From: Hippopus hippopus | Lineage: Eukaryota; Mollusca; Bivalvia; Cardiida; Cardiidae | Assembly (NCBI GenBank): GCA_946811185.2 | Contig: OX328107.1 | Location: 41,840,360-41,904,359 of the forward strand | Direction of reading: 5' to 3' | DNA length: 64,000 nt | Part shown: in pieces, positions 27,410 through 39,233 of the stretch | Position numbering within the stretch: the stretch's first letter is position 1 | Layout: every line of letters begins with the position of its first letter | Made by a program: the position numbers and the translations under genes | The notes under the pieces: model-generated | Seen by the model: the letters and a program-made list of their open reading frames with translations, nothing else | The model's database searches: none | Told to the model about the DNA's origin: nothing

Positions 27410-27625
27410 CATTATTTTAATTATTATTATTATTATCATTATTATTATTATTAAGGAGATATCGTTGTACAGAGAGACAAGCAAAATAAATGTATATAAA
27501 AAGATTGTTATTACTATTGTTATTATTATATTTATTTTATCATTATTAGTATTATTAGCATCATAGTAGTAGTAGTAGTAGTAGTAGCAGGAGTAGTAGT
27601 AGGAGAAGTAATAGTAGTAGTAATT
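27410..27625. repeat. (ATT)n / (AGT)n microsatellites with duplicated spacer
   Basis: ATT repeats at 27418-27452 and 27508-27560, (AGT)n at 27566-27625. A segment 'aaggagatatcgttgtacagagagacaag' (27453-27485) recurs as 'agagagatatcgcgccagagagacagag' (27627-27655), suggesting duplication by slippage or unequal exchange. Confidence 0.8.
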
Positions 27626-27746
27626 AAGAGAGATATCGCGCCAGAGAGACAGAGACAAAAAAAATATCTGTACAAAGAAAACGAGAAGCAATGTCGATTT
27701 ACGGTGTAAAACGGCATTCAAACAGGTAGCTAGACTATACATATAT

Positions 27747-28215
27747 ATCAGCCATTCTCTGACAAAAGGGGACTTAATGCATTTCCGTGATCCATGGTAC
27801 CAAGCAAGTCATGACATACTTTTGGATCCACAATATCCACTTTTTTTAACAACCAACTTAATCATGAGATAGACTGGTCCTTCGGCATACAGAAAATTGA
27901 CCAATAGCGAAAAGTGTCATCCCAGGTCAGCCTGCGCGGACTGCGCAGGCTGACCTGGGTCGATACTTTTCGCAGATGCATTAAGCCCCCTTTTCACAGA
28001 GCATGGCAAAAGGGGGTTTAATGCATCTGCGTGATGAATGATAACAAGCAAGTTGTTACATAATTATCTATCCTTAAAATCCAGTTTGTCTTACAACCGA
28101 CTAAATCATGAGCTAGAATGGTCCTTTGACATGCAAAAAAAATTGATCTATAGCAAAAATTTTCGACCCATGTAAACCTGCGCGGACTGCGCACTGCGCA
28201 GGCTGACATGGGTCA
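27747..28215. repeat. Family B MITEs, one full and one truncated
   Basis: A full copy at 27747-28006 has a perfect AGGTCAGCCTGCGC / GCGCAGGCTGACCT stem. A second copy begins within its end (28005) and stops just after the hairpin (28215). Sequence from 28216 to 28900 has no definable feature except poly-A runs. Confidence 0.85.
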
Positions 28216-28904
28216 CAGACAATGATATTGATTTTCTGAATAATGTGAAAAATTGGAAGGAACTAAAAGACAAATTCACAGAAAAAAAAAATGAGAAGAT
28301 ATACAAACCAGCAGATAGACAGAAAATAATACAAAAAAAAAAAGCTGTAAAATAATCCCTAAAAAAGAACTGTACTCACTGTTTGAAACTACTCTAACTG
28401 TATGTCAAAAAGACTCTAAGATCGTCTATAGATTGGAATAAGGTACTTCCGTAGAAAAGTTTAAAACTTCTTCAAAAACTTCCGCGTCAGTTCACTTATG
28501 TCTTAAGTTGCGTTAAGTATGACACCACACGTGCTCTATTGGCTGAAGCATCCGCTTGCTAAGCGCAATCCTAGTTACTTTTCCGGACAGTCCAAATGCA
28601 AGATTTAAAATACCTCTTCAGATACAAATTTTGTCAAATGAGTCTCTCAAGATATATATCTTAAATAGACTTGGACGAGTCTTCATATGTTTTCAATAGT
28701 CGGTTTCAATTAAATTTGAGATGGAAAGCCAATGGATATCAGATTCCCTTTTATGGACGTAGCTGAATGTGCTGGCGTTTGACCTACTTTTTGGTTCTGA
28801 TAAAAAAAAAAAACGAATAAAAATAAATTTGTGATGGGTCAAAAAAAAGTAGAAATGTTTATTTTAAGGGCCCCTACCTTTTTTGCGGGCAAATTTCCGT
28901 CGTC

Positions 28905-29400
28905 TATCTTTTTTAAAGATATTTCTTATTTTCAGCGTAAAACAGCCATAACGAATTTTCTTATCTTACACACGTTTGAAAGCAGCGAATACTGCTGTAT
29001 TTGGTCAATGACTTTCTAAAACATTGCTTATCAAGGTTTCTCTGAGAAATGAACTATCAAAATTGATGATCGTAACAAAGCTGCAACTTTTATCATCTTT
29101 AGATTCAAAATCAGTCCTATATGCCCTTTTTTAGAACTATTTTCTCCCGTGATGTACACACCTGTCAAAGAAGCAAATAAACTTCATGCAAATTTCAGTA
29201 CACGTGTACATGTAGGCCTATGTTTTAACACATCGTGAGCTATAATTCTTGAAATACGGTAATGTGATAAAAGAATAAGACATTCATTGGCTCTTGAGGT
29301 AAAAATTGTTAAACTCGTCGACCAAAAATGTTGTTAAGCTCGCTAAAGTCTCGCTTAATATAATTTTTCTAGACTAGTTTAACAAAATTTAACCCAAAAG
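28905..29400. repeat. Diverged ~500-bp repeat, copy 1
   Basis: Shares an ordered series of blocks with 36705-37225: 'tcttattttcag.gtaa', 'attttcttatcttacacacgttt', 'aaattgatgatcgta', 'atgtgataaaa', 'aactcgtc', 'ttaagctcgctaaagtctcgctta'. It is an old interspersed repeat of unknown type. No protein domain is visible in either copy. Confidence 0.65.
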
Positions 29401-29509
29401 CCAACTTATGTCATATCCTTTAAATAACATGTCTGTATCTTTTCAATACATGAAATTGGTTCGTGAAAGGTTAATAGAGTAAATTAGCCATGGTTAATTA
29501 TCTGAGGTA

Positions 29510-29705
29510 CGATAAGTCTCAATTACGAATTGTCATTGGTACCAAATGTCATTGTACGAATGGTCCCAGGTACGATTCGTCATAAGTACTCATTTTCATA
29601 GGTATTAACTGTCCTTGGTATGAGTTGTTATGGCTACCATCTGTCTGTTTCCAGTTGTCAGGTAACAGTTATTTAGTACCAACTGTACTAGACGAACAGT
29701 CCATA
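29510..29705. repeat. Degenerate GGTACGA-type tandem repeat
   Basis: Recurring 'ggtacgattcgtc', 'aagtactcatt', 'ggtaccaaatgtc' units. The same kind of unit returns at 30600-30715 after the family D element and the GTCAGT tract, suggesting one array interrupted by insertions. Confidence 0.55.
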
Positions 29706-29709
29706 ATAA

Positions 29710-29971
29710 TGGCTTGCATCACGAGAAAAGGGGCATTCGGACATTTGCGTAAAGTGTCGTCTCGGATCAGCCTGCGCAGTCCGCGCAGGCTAATCCGAGA
29801 CGGCACTTTACGACTACATTAGATTGTGTTCTTCGGTAGAATGACGCAAAACAGACAATTTCATAAAAAGGAAAGTGTCGTTTCGGATTAGCCTGCGCGG
29901 ACTGCGCAGGCTGATCCGAGACGACACTTTACGCAAATGTCCGAATGCCCCATTTCGCCTGTTGCAGGCCA
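29710..29971. mobile_element. Family D MITE, full copy
   Basis: Inverted termini TGGCTTGCAT..GGGGCATTCGGACATT and AATGTCCGAATGCCCC..TTGCAGGCCA. Each half also contains a TCAGCCTGCGC-type hairpin flanked by AAAGTGTCGT. About 262 bp, with a second full copy at 59660-59922 and a partial one at 44481-44625. Non-autonomous foldback transposon. Confidence 0.85.
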
Positions 29972-30119
29972 TATTATACCAATTGTCCTAGAACACTGCA
30001 GACGACTTTGTTTTCGTTTTACTGCAGATACCTATTATAATTATTAGACAGAAGGGAAGTTTGGAACTTTTTTGCCACAATGTGAAGTTGTGTATCAAAC
30101 CCCTTTTCGTAAACTGTAA

Positions 30120-30600
30120 TAAGAGGCACCGTACCAAGATTTGTCAGTCGGTCAGTCAACTTTTCACTCAGCCAGTCAGTCGGTTGGTCGGTTGGGTCGG
30201 TCAGTCAGTTACGTCATGTGTTCATACGTTCATTTCCTTCGTTAGTTAGTCCGTTCGTCCGTTAGTTCGTTCGTTCGGTCTGTCAGTTAGGTCTGTAGGT
30301 CAGTCTGTCGGCCAGTCCGTCAGTCGGTCTGTCAGGTCGGTGTAGCATTCAGTCTTACGGTCGGGTCAGCCACTCAGTCTAACCGGTAAGTTTATCTGTA
30401 AGTAAGGTGAGTCAGCTTTGTAAGTCATGTCGGTAAGTCAGGTGTGTCGGTTAATCTGTCAGTCAGGGGGGTTAGTCAATCTGTAAGTCAGGCCGGTCAA
30501 GCAGTCTGTCAGTCAGGTAGGTAAGTCATGTCATTTAGTCCATCATTCAGGTCAGTCAGGCAAATCGGTTAGTCAATCTGTCAGTACGGTCGAATTATCG
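30120..30600. repeat. Degenerate GTCAGTCGGTC tetranucleotide-based repeat
   Basis: A 480-bp tract of GTCA/GTCG/GTCT/GTAA units. Too degenerate for a fixed period. The reading frame within it is repeat-derived. Confidence 0.8.
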
Positions 30601-30689
30601 TAGGTACGACTTGTCCTGAGTACCAATTGTTCTAGGTGCAAGTTATCCAAGGTACGATTTGTCACAGGTACGACTTGTCCTGAGTACCA

Positions 30690-31010
30690 GTTGTCCCGGT
30701 ATGATTGTCCTCTTACCAATGCGGAAAAGGAAAAGTTTCAAATTTCTCTTTTGCAACAAAGATTTCAATAGTGTAGAATGTAAAGTATTAATGCTTTGTC
30801 AAGCAACCCCGTATTTTAACGACCCTGAGGAAGAAGCCGTTTGAAAATATTGTGGGGAAAACGAGAAAATGCTGGTAAACAACATTTTCTCCTTTTCCTT
30901 CTATATTTGCTTCCCTTTCAAAGAAGTTCTGTTAATTTGTACCGTTTTTCTTTAACAGATAATTCTAAAGTGTCAAAATATCGTCTTTTGGGAAAGAGCA
31001 AACAAATACC
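30690..31010. repeat. Family A MITE, diverged
   Basis: 'aacgaccctgaggaagaagccgtttgaaaatattgtgggg' followed by AGAAAATGCTGG / AACATTTTCTCC at 30862-30895. The right half is eroded. 31010-31370 holds nothing definable. Confidence 0.7.
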
Positions 31011-31369
31011 AAAGTTGTCTGCTGAGAAAAATTTATACTACCACTTCTGGGTCTATTTTCACTAGCATATTTTTCATCAGTCATTCTGAACTGTATTCAT
31101 TCACAAGAGAACAAAGTTTTCCTAGGTTTTTTTTTTTTCGAATTAGGACCATTTCAGTGAATCAAATTATCTCCCTTGCCAGATATGTTAACCATAACAA
31201 CAGATTATTCCTTTTACCTGTATTCCTTTGCTTTTATCCTCGATTCCCTTAGGGATGTTGCAATGAATATGTATATACATCGATGTGTAAAACAATATTT
31301 CCAGATTTAGTTGATATATTATCTTAAAGAACATATCTGTGAAGTGCAAGAATATAAACAGAATAATCC

Positions 31370-31625
31370 CTTTATTAAGGTCAATGTGCTACTGGTTAGT
31401 AAAAAAGGAAATAACTAAAGAATGCCCTCCATTGGCCATGAAGAAAATCAGAAACAATGAGAAAAGGCGGGTTTTACATTCAAGCTTGATATAAGTTCCA
31501 TTATAAGGTCAACGTAGTACAGGAGTTGAATCAAGGGAAATAACTCTAAGTAAGCCCTCAATTGGCCATGGTGAAAATCAGAAATAATCAGGAAAGGTGG
31601 GTTTTACATGCAAGCATGATGTAAA
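31370..31625. repeat. Direct dimer of ~125-bp unit
   Basis: Two consecutive units sharing 'ttataaggtcaa.gt.gtac', 'gaaataactaa', 'ccctc.attggccatg.tgaaaatcagaaa.aat', 'gaaaaggcgggttttacat.caagc.tgat'. Tandem duplication; no coding. Confidence 0.75.
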
Positions 31626-31954
31626 GAGTAGTTATTTTTTTCCTTAAAATAAGTAAGAGTGTTTAAAAGAAGCATGGAGGTTGTCTATGAATTTCGAGGT
31701 TATGACCTTTCTTTTTCAGTTTTATGGCTTTGGGCCAAAAACGCAAAACTAAACGGAGTTTGCGGAGCTAGGCATTAAATGTGCGATGTCCTGAAATTTG
31801 GGTGAGGTAAGAAGAGAAAAGATTGCGGAGAAACCGCCTGGTAGGATCTTTTTTTTTTACATCAACAGACTTACGATGTTTCGAGTCTAAAGATAGCCTG
31901 GGTGCGAATTCGCCAACCATTCTTAAGACCATTCTTTGTCTTATTCTCCAAAAT

Positions 31955-32045
31955 TTTCAAATTTGAAAGTAACACAATTTCTGATCGGCTAAACCATTTG
32001 GTTTAGCCAATCATAAGTTGTGTTACTTTCTAAATCTATAAATGT
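31955..32045. repeat. Family F palindrome
   Basis: 'aaatttgaaagtaacacaatttctgatcggctaaacc' facing 'ggtttagccaatcataagttgtgttactttc'. A near-perfect inverted repeat of about 40 bases per arm with a very short centre. Confidence 0.75.
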
Positions 32046-32343
32046 TTTCAGGCTACTGCACTGTTTTTGAATTGTGTGAGTTTTCGAATAAAGACAAAAA
32101 GGCATATTTTTTTTTCGGATCGTGCTACATATCCGAAAAAGGCAGTAATTTCACTTTTGTTTTCAACTGAACAAGATTACTAAGTATTCAAATTTAGGAC
32201 ACAAACACTGTTGCCTTTAAAGCATTTTTACCATTTCAAACCGATCTTTTAGACATTAAAGACAAAAGTTCTGTCTCGTGTGTTGTCGACCGAAAGCAAT
32301 TCACCGTGGATGGTGTTACGCCGCCTTGGTCTAAATCAAATTT

Positions 32344-32828
32344 GAGCCATGCTCTGGCAAAAGGGGGTTTAACCCTTTCCCAAACGGCAAATTTTGGACC
32401 AGACCAAATTGAAAGCATTTTGCAGATGACAAATTAACAGTTGCTAAAAAGATGATTTTTCTATATGATAGGGTAGAAAACATTGTGGGAAAAGGAGAAA
32501 ATGCTGGTTACCAGCATTTCCTCCTTTTCCCACAATGTTTTCAAAAGGCTTCTATTCCTGACCCGTAAAAACCAGGGATTGTTTGGGAAAAGGTTAATGC
32601 GTCTCCGTAATGCATTACACAAAGTAAGTCATGACATAATTATGGATCTATAGGAAACATTTTGTTGAACAACTGACTGAATGATGAAGAAGACTTCCTT
32701 TGACACGCAGAAAATTGACCAATAGCAAAAGGTTTCGGCAAAGGTCAGTCTGCGCACGCATACAAGCTGACCTTGGTCGATACTTTCTGCAGATCTGCAT
32801 TAAACTCCAATTTCACAGAGTATGGCTC
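32344..32828. repeat. Family B MITE carrying a nested family A MITE
   Basis: The outer element begins GAGCCATGCTCTGGCAAAAG and ends CACAGAGTATGGCTCA. Its GGGGTTTAATGC start is split by a family A copy at the TTAA: TTAA occurs at 32369-32372 and again at 32594-32597, where the outer sequence resumes as TGCGTCTCCG. This is direct evidence of a TTAA target-site duplication. Confidence 0.9.
32373..32593. mobile_element. Family A MITE (TTAA-targeting, piggyBac-like), reference copy
   Basis: 221 bp between duplicated TTAA sites. Terminal inverted repeats CCCTTTCCCAAACGG and, reversed, CCTTTTCCCAAACAATCCC. Core hairpin GGGAAAAGGAGAAAATGCTG / CCAGCATTTCCTCCTTTTCCC around 32488-32535. TTAA duplication and CCYTTT termini point to the piggyBac superfamily. 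No transposase gene is in the window. Confidence 0.85.
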
Positions 32829-33730
32829 AATTTTAAAAGTGACACAATTTCTGACTGAGTTGCCTTAGCCAATCGGAAATTGCGTTACTTTGAAATTCAG
32901 AAAATTCTTGAAAATTACACTAAAAATGCAATTTAGAACGGTTGGTCAATATCCCAGCCCTAATTTGGGTCATACCATGTTTTCTCGCGGTGACGGTCGA
33001 CTAACAATAGTTGCATTATTAATAAAAATGACACCAAGTTTGCAATCTTTATCTCAATCACTCAGACTGGAAACTGAAGATTTCCTGTGTGACAATACAA
33101 TAAAGCATAATAAAGCACTTCCGTATACATCTTAACAGCAGACACAAGTATCAATTACCCTTATATCTGGCAGACGACACAATTTTAGACTTGTCAAAAT
33201 TCAAAGAATTTGCAGAAGACAATTAAAGATGGCTTAACTGATGGAATCTCTCTTTGAAATGGTTGTAAAAACGTTGTGGGAAAAGGAGAAAATGCTGGTA
33301 ACCAGCATTTTCTCCTTTTCTCACAATGTTTTCAAAAGCGTTTTCCCCCACCTCAGGATCGTAAGAAACTCGGGGTCGTTTGGTCAGCGGTTTATAAGCG
33401 ACTCTACACCATACGACAAAATCTGAGATTCGGATATGCTGACAGCATTTGCAGATGACAAATGTAAAAATTACGACCTTGACCGGAAACGGAGACACGA
33501 CATTGTGGCCAACGTGGAAAATACTGGTTACGTGCTTTTTTCTCCATTTATGACAATTTTTTAAAAACTTTTGCCGTTTCTGCATTCCCATAATACACGG
33601 GATTTTGTGATGAAGGATTGACTTTCAAGGGCTCTTTTAAATCTACCGTACAATTTTAAACTCAAATCCGTCCGTTTCACCTCATTAAAATTCATTTCGT
33701 TTTCCCTCATACGTGTATTTTCAACGAACA
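32829..33730. repeat. Family F fragment and family A copies
   Basis: Family F at 32830-32900. Family A copy at about 33170-33375 with a perfect GGGAAAAGGAGAAAATGCTGG stem (33277-33325). A decayed second copy at 33440-33600. ORFs on both strands across these hairpins are mirror translations of the palindrome. Confidence 0.75.
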
Positions 33731-33734
33731 TGAT

Positions 33735-34440
33735 TACAACCGTTTGAACCAAAGAATATCAATACACCGTATCGTTCGAACCAAGGAGTACACATCGATA
33801 AAACTGGCAGTCTGCTATCGATCTTCGTATCAACAACCAGGCAACACACAATGCTTCAAGACAGGTTTCCACCCAGTTCGAAATTTCATGAGATAACGCG
33901 AGACTTGGAAAGTTGAATTGTGATGTTATTTATGCAGAGAGATAGTTGATAGTGGTCAGAAAAATTTTTGTCGTAAAAATCTTAGTCAAAGATAGAGTAT
34001 TGCTCGGCTATTCTAAAACAGAAATTAAGGCATTCTGATAGAGTATTGCTCGGGTATTCTTATTTATTATTTTTAAAACAGAAATTATTTTTAAGGCATT
34101 CTGTTACGGGCTGCCTAATTGGTGGATTTGGTACATAAGAAAACCAATAGCTGCCCTGGATAAATAGGGTGTTGTCTTTCGGACTTTTACGGGAGATGCA
34201 ACGGGTACCACTCCAATATTGATTCACTATATCGTTTGAACCAAAGGCTATCGATACACTGTACCGTTTGAACCAAAGGCTATCGATACACCGTATCGTT
34301 TGAACCAAAGGCTATCGATACACTGTATCATTTGAACCAAAGGTTATCGACACAGTATCGTTTAAACCAAAGAGTATCGATACACCGTATCGTTGGAACC
34401 ATAGAGTATCGATACACCGCAAAGACTGGACAGACACGTA
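33735..34440. repeat. Minisatellite of ~32-bp units
   Basis: Units 'aaccaaaggctatcgatacaccgtatcgttt' occur about seven times at 34215-34430 and about twice at 33745-33795. Between them (33985-34105) lies a dimer of 'gatagagtattgctcgg.tattct..aaaacagaaatta..aaggcattctg'. Unit sequence TATCGATA / GTATCG is itself partly palindromic. Confidence 0.75.
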
Positions 34441-34479
34441 AAGGTAAATAGACAGAACAAGTAATAATTAATTATTTAC

Positions 34480-35000
34480 CAAACGACCAAAGTTTAGACT
34501 TATATAACGTCAAAGCATTTGCAGACGACAAACTAAATGTGGTGCAAATGATACGATTTGTCTTTGAAAGGTAATAAAACCATTGTTGGAAAAGAAGAAA
34601 ATGCTGGCAACGGTTACCAGCACTTTCTCCACAATGTTTTCAAAGCATTCTCTTCGCAAGAATCAAACCAAATTCTTTGATACGAGACTAAACAGTGCGC
34701 TTGTGCTAAAACAAAGAAACAATTGTGACCCATTATATGCTTTAAAAGCCCTAAACCGCACAGTCCCGAGTTTTAACGATCCCGAGAAAGAAGCCTGTAG
34801 AAAACATTGTTTGGAAAAGGAGAAAATGATGGTAACCAGCATTTTCTCCTTTACCCATAACATTTCTACTCTTTCTCAGACAATTTTTTCCCACTTGAAA
34901 AACATTTGATTTGTCGTCTTTAAATAGATCTACTATCAATTTAATAAAAAGTCTAAATCTTTGTCGTGCGGTAAAAACTTAAATGGGGCTCAAAGGGTTA
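34480..35000. repeat. Two family A MITEs
   Basis: Copies at about 34480-34660 (left half 'gcatttgcagacgacaaactaaatgtgg') and 34745-34990 (left end 'aaccgcacagtcccgagttttaacgat', right end 'tttgtcgtgcggtaaa'). Core hairpins at 34590-34632 and 34815-34855. Confidence 0.8.
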
Positions 35001-35474
35001 AAATTGGTGATTTCAAAGTATTTACGTTGTTAAATATCATATTTAGCATTATTTCTGAAGAGAAAACCCTCTATGTGCCCTTCAGACGTACCAGTCCAGA
35101 GGGCGGGGTCATGGACAAATGAAACATCACGTGGTATCTTTAAGCCAATCAAAATGTTTTATTTGATCTCTTAAAGAACCCGCCTATTTCGATAAGGTGA
35201 ACAGCACATTGAGGCGAAAAGACACGAAATAACTCAAACCGTTGGATTAAACGAGACAGGGGAAAATTAACAAACAGAACAGGATGGCACGTGTCACCTT
35301 TGTACAGTAAATCCCCCTCGATATGCATTTTCTTCCATAGGAGGTGGCCTAGATGATTGCATGCCAAATGTTATCCAATGAAATATTTCCTTTCCCCACC
35401 ACAGTCACGTTTACATGTTGACTTATGTTGACGCTGGCGTTGTTCTTAACACTTTAGATAGCTGTCTACATGCC

Positions 35475-35800
35475 ACTTAAAGCCCTTTTACGGAGAGTGT
35501 AGAGCACGATTAGACTGCAGACAAATTTCGAGCTCCTAAACGATGTGACTTTTCCCGGCAAAAAGAACTTTGAAAGCTCGAGATGGGGGGGGGGGGGGTA
35601 TCTCCTGGATTGAAATATTGATTTGATTTATTAAGCCGTTTGGAAGTTAAAACTATCGCCGATAAATTACATAAATTTCTCTCTTATTTTAACGTCATAT
35701 GTAGGTAAAATCAAGGGCTATTGTGGACGACATAGATCAAAATCAGACAGCACATTCTGTGCAGTTTTATCTTGGATCTATGCAGTCAGCTTGTTCATTC
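35475..35800. repeat. Family C fragments and a poly-G tract
   Basis: Family C pieces at 35478-35520 and 35725-35785 (arms AGATCAAAATCAGAC.. and ..GTTTTATCTTGGATCT). A homopolymer of about 13-15 G lies at 35586-35599. 35001-35474 shows no definable feature. Confidence 0.7.
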
Positions 35801-35824
35801 GAGCGTTAAAGACATAAAAGGACC

Positions 35825-36560
35825 TGAGCCATACTCTGGCAAAAGGGGGTTTAATGTATCTCTGCCTTATACCAAGAAAGTCACCCCATAATTATGGATC
35901 TATGATATCCTTTTTGTCAAATAACCAGCTGTATTCTAAAGTAGAATGAATCTTTGGCATGCAGATAATTCAAAAATAGCAGAAAGCTTAGACACAGGTC
36001 AGCCCGCGCAGAGACTGCGCAGGCTGACCTGGACCGATACTTTTTGCAGATGCATTAAACCCCTTTTTCACAGAGCATGGCTCACATCTTGTTGAGTTTT
36101 AATGAATAGTGTTTTCTGCCATCAAAACAGGCTAAGTTAAAGTTAGCACTGAAAGATTTAGAGGTCTTTAACTTTCTAGAAAATGATAGAATTTTAAATT
36201 CGTACATATTGTGAGCATTTGCAGACGACAAATGTGGCCAAAATGACTATAATAACTATCACCGCAAGGGTAGAAAAACATTGTGGAAAATTGAGACAAT
36301 AATGGTGTCAAGTATTTTCTCCTTTTCCTACAATGTTTTAGAAAGGCTTTTTTCTCGGGCTGTTAAAATATCGGATTGTTTGGTAAAGGATAAAATACCA
36401 TTCCATTGCAGATGAAGTGATTTTTACACGCAAAAAAAAGAGATACCGATAGCAAAAATATTTAACCCAGGTCAGCCTGCGCTGACTGCGCAGGCTGACC
36501 TGGGTTAGTACTTTTTGCCAATGTATTACGCCACCTTTTCACCGACTATGGCTAATATAG
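35825..36560. repeat. Family B, A and B elements
   Basis: Full family B copy at 35825-36088. Family A at about 36215-36400 with diverged core. Partial family B at 36405-36555 (hairpin CCCAGGTCAGCCTGCGC / GCGCAGGCTGACCTGGG). The last lacks its first half. Confidence 0.85.
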
Positions 36561-36704
36561 ATCTAATTTCTGCAATCGTCGATCAGCCATCCGTCATTTA
36601 TTTTCACATTAGTCAGCGGTCACGACGTTACGCTGCAACAATGTTACAAACTGTATGTAATTGTCTGGAAACGAGAATAGAACGTTATAGATTCAAGATT
36701 AGAC

Positions 36705-37225
36705 TCCACCTTCCTTATTTTCAGTGTAATATACCGGTAGCCATTACAAATTTTCTTATCTTACACACGTTTCAGATAAGTTTTTGTGACGTCATAAGGA
36801 GAGTTACGTGACGTCACTTGTTAAAACAATGAATTCTTGCCCTTTATTTCTAAAAGCAATGTCCAACATAAATTTCCCGGTCAGTTAAACTGTGAAATTG
36901 ATGATCGTAGTTGAGCCAAGGTTTGTATTATTTTCGAATTTAAGATCAGGTAATTATTGTGTGTTAGCTTTGGAACTAGTTCAAGCTCTGAACGTATACT
37001 TATGTAAAAGCAGCAAATTGGTCTCATCCATGAAGATTTTGCTTTCCCATACAGATCTAACAACTTTTCGAGTGATTCTCGAAAAACAGTCATGTGATAA
37101 AAAAGATCTGACATTCGTTGGCGTTTGGGATAAACTTTTATTTAACTCGTCAAAGAAAAAGAAATGTCATTTAGCTCGCCAAAGGGTCGCTTATCAACCT
37201 TTTTATAGACTCGATTAACCATTAT
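36705..37225. repeat. Diverged ~500-bp repeat, copy 2
   Basis: Same block order and orientation as 28905-29400, including 'tcttatcttacacacgttt', 'gaaattgatgatcgta' and 'ttagctcgccaaagggtcgctta'. No protein domain. Confidence 0.65.
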
Positions 37226-37324
37226 CCTGCTAAATAAGTTACAAGAAACTTTCGAGCCGATACAAAAAAAAAACCCGAATAACGCTATTTCAAATTTTAT
37301 TTTTTCAAGAAAGATATCTCTATA

Positions 37325-37400
37325 TCGGACAATGTAGGTCCAAGATCAGACTGCACGTTCTGTGCAGTCTGATCTTGATCTACGCTGTCCACAAAAAGGT
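37325..37400. repeat. Family C hairpin
   Basis: GACAATGTAGGTCCAAGATC ... GATCTTGATCTACGCTGTCC with the AGACTGCACGTTCTGTGCAGTCT centre. The centre is a nearly perfect palindrome. Confidence 0.85.
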
Positions 37401-37444
37401 CAGTGAGTCGCGCTTAGCAACCTAAGGGTTAATAAATTTTTATT

Positions 37445-38045
37445 TCAAATGCGTTTGATTAAATTTACTCTAAGGTCTGTTTAGACGACATACTCGGTTT
37501 ATTTTGCTGATGGTTAATCTTACACTGAGGTCTGTTTATATGATATTCTTGGCTTATTTTGCGTATGATTAATCCTACACTGAGGTCTATTTACATAGTT
37601 TACTTCTTTAACTTTGCGTATATTTCATCCTACACTGAGGTCTCTTTACGAAGCATACTCGATTTATTTTGCGTATGATTAATCCTATACTGAGGTTTAT
37701 TTACATGGTTTACTTCTTTGCGTATATTTCATCCTACACTGAGGTCTCTTTACAAGGTATACTCGATTTTACGTATGATTAAACTTTTACTAAGGTTTGT
37801 TCACATGAAATACTCTGTTTATTTTGAGTATGTTTAATCCTACACTGAGGTCTGTTCACATGACATAATCGTTTCATTTTGCGTATGAGTAATCTTACAC
37901 TGAGGTCCGTTTACATGGTACAGTTTTGCTTATATTTTATAATACACAGAAGTCTGTTTACATGACAAAGTCGTCTATTTATTTTTTGTGGGGAAAATCA
38001 CTAGAATTAATCGGACACTGAGGTCTGTTCACATGGTATACGTTG
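37445..38045. repeat. Tandem repeat, ~50-58-bp unit, about 11 copies
   Basis: Units carry 'cctacactgaggtctgtttacat' followed by 'tactcg.ttattttgcgtat.att'. Copies start near 37467, 37522, 37576, 37633, 37687, 37735, 37790, 37843, 37898, 37945 and 38010. Diverged, no open frame across it. Confidence 0.8.
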
Positions 38046-38054
38046 ATTGGTAGT

Positions 38055-38240
38055 TTAACTCTTTACCAAACAATGAAATGTTTGGCTTTTTCAAACTGAA
38101 AGAATCTAAAAACGACAGTTAAAAGGTAAATAACGGGATTTGTCTTTGAATGGGTAGTCAACATTGTGGGAAAGGCTTCTTTTCACAAAAGTTTCAAGCT
38201 CAGAGGTGTTAAAACATTGGATTGTTCGGTAAAGGGTTAA
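38055..38240. repeat. Family A MITE, hairpin deleted
   Basis: TTAA at 38055-38058 and 38237-38240 with CTCTTTACCAAACAAT and GTTCGGTAAAGGG ends. The second half of the core hairpin is missing (internal deletion after AACATTGTGGGAAAGGCTTC). Confidence 0.8.
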
Positions 38241-38301
38241 ATGCTTTTCAGTATCTATAATTTTGCTTCATATCCGAGGATGGTGCAAAGCAAATATAAA
38301 T

Positions 38302-38556
38302 GAGCGATTCTCTGGGAAAAAGGGCTTCAATGCATTTTCGTACAGCACTATAGTCGTATCAAGCAGTTCGTTTCATGACTAATATTACTCCATTTTGTCT
38401 AAAGACAGATAGAATCATGACTACCTAATACGTGGAATGGTGCTCATGAAAAAAATTTACCAATTCCAACGGTTAAAGCCCAGGGCAGTCTGCACAGGCT
38501 GGCATGGGTCGATTTTCACAGGTGTATTAAATCTCCTTTTCAATACACGACTCATA
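38302..38556. repeat. Family B MITE, diverged
   Basis: The ends 'gattctctgggaaaaagggcttcaatgcat' and 'tgtattaaatctccttttcaatacacgactca' are retained. Only part of the CAGTCTGCACAGGCTGG hairpin remains. Confidence 0.7.
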
Positions 38557-38619
38557 TAATAAAAATCCCACGTTATTCTACAAATACTGATACTTTTAGT
38601 CTTTCATAGAATGATTGTT

Positions 38620-39225
38620 TTTGGCTGACAGTCATGGACTAGACCAAGTTGCTCGAATGGCTACCGCAGTCTAGACAGAATATCTCCCTTTCTCTTAGAC
38701 TAGACTGAGTATCTCTTATTGACTACCACACACTAAACTGAGTATCTCTGACAGTCAAAGACTAAAACAAGTATATGTATATCTGACTGACTACCACAGA
38801 CTAGGCTCAGGATCTTTGACTGTCAAAGGCTAGATTCTGACTGACTGCCACAGACTATACTGAGTATCTCTGACTGACTATCATAGGCTAGACTTAGAAT
38901 CTCCATCACAAACTATACCACATATATCTGACTGACAATCACAGACTACACTGATTATCTCTATCTCACTATTACAGACCCGACTCAGAATCTCCATCGC
39001 AGACCAGACCAAATATATCTGACTGACAATCACTTGTAAATTGAGTATCTCTAACCGACTATCAGACTGACAATTACAGACTAGACTGAGTATCTCTGGT
39101 TGATAATAAAAGACGAAACTTATTATCTTTGACTGTCAGAGGCTAGACTCTGATTGACTTTCACAGACTAGACTGAGTATCTCTGACTGACTTTTAAAGA
39201 CTAGACTTATTTGGCTTGACTTTTT
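38620..39225. repeat. Tandem repeat, ~30-35-bp unit
   Basis: Recurring 'gactgactatcacagactagactgagtatctct' with insertions and losses, roughly 17 copies. No open frame. Confidence 0.8.
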
Positions 39226-39233
39226 AACTTTTC

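Noticed and set aside
33223..33591. ORFs on both strands across a family A hairpin
   Set aside because: A palindrome yields mirror-image ORFs; the translated motif (ENAGYQHFLLF and relatives) recurs at every family A copy.
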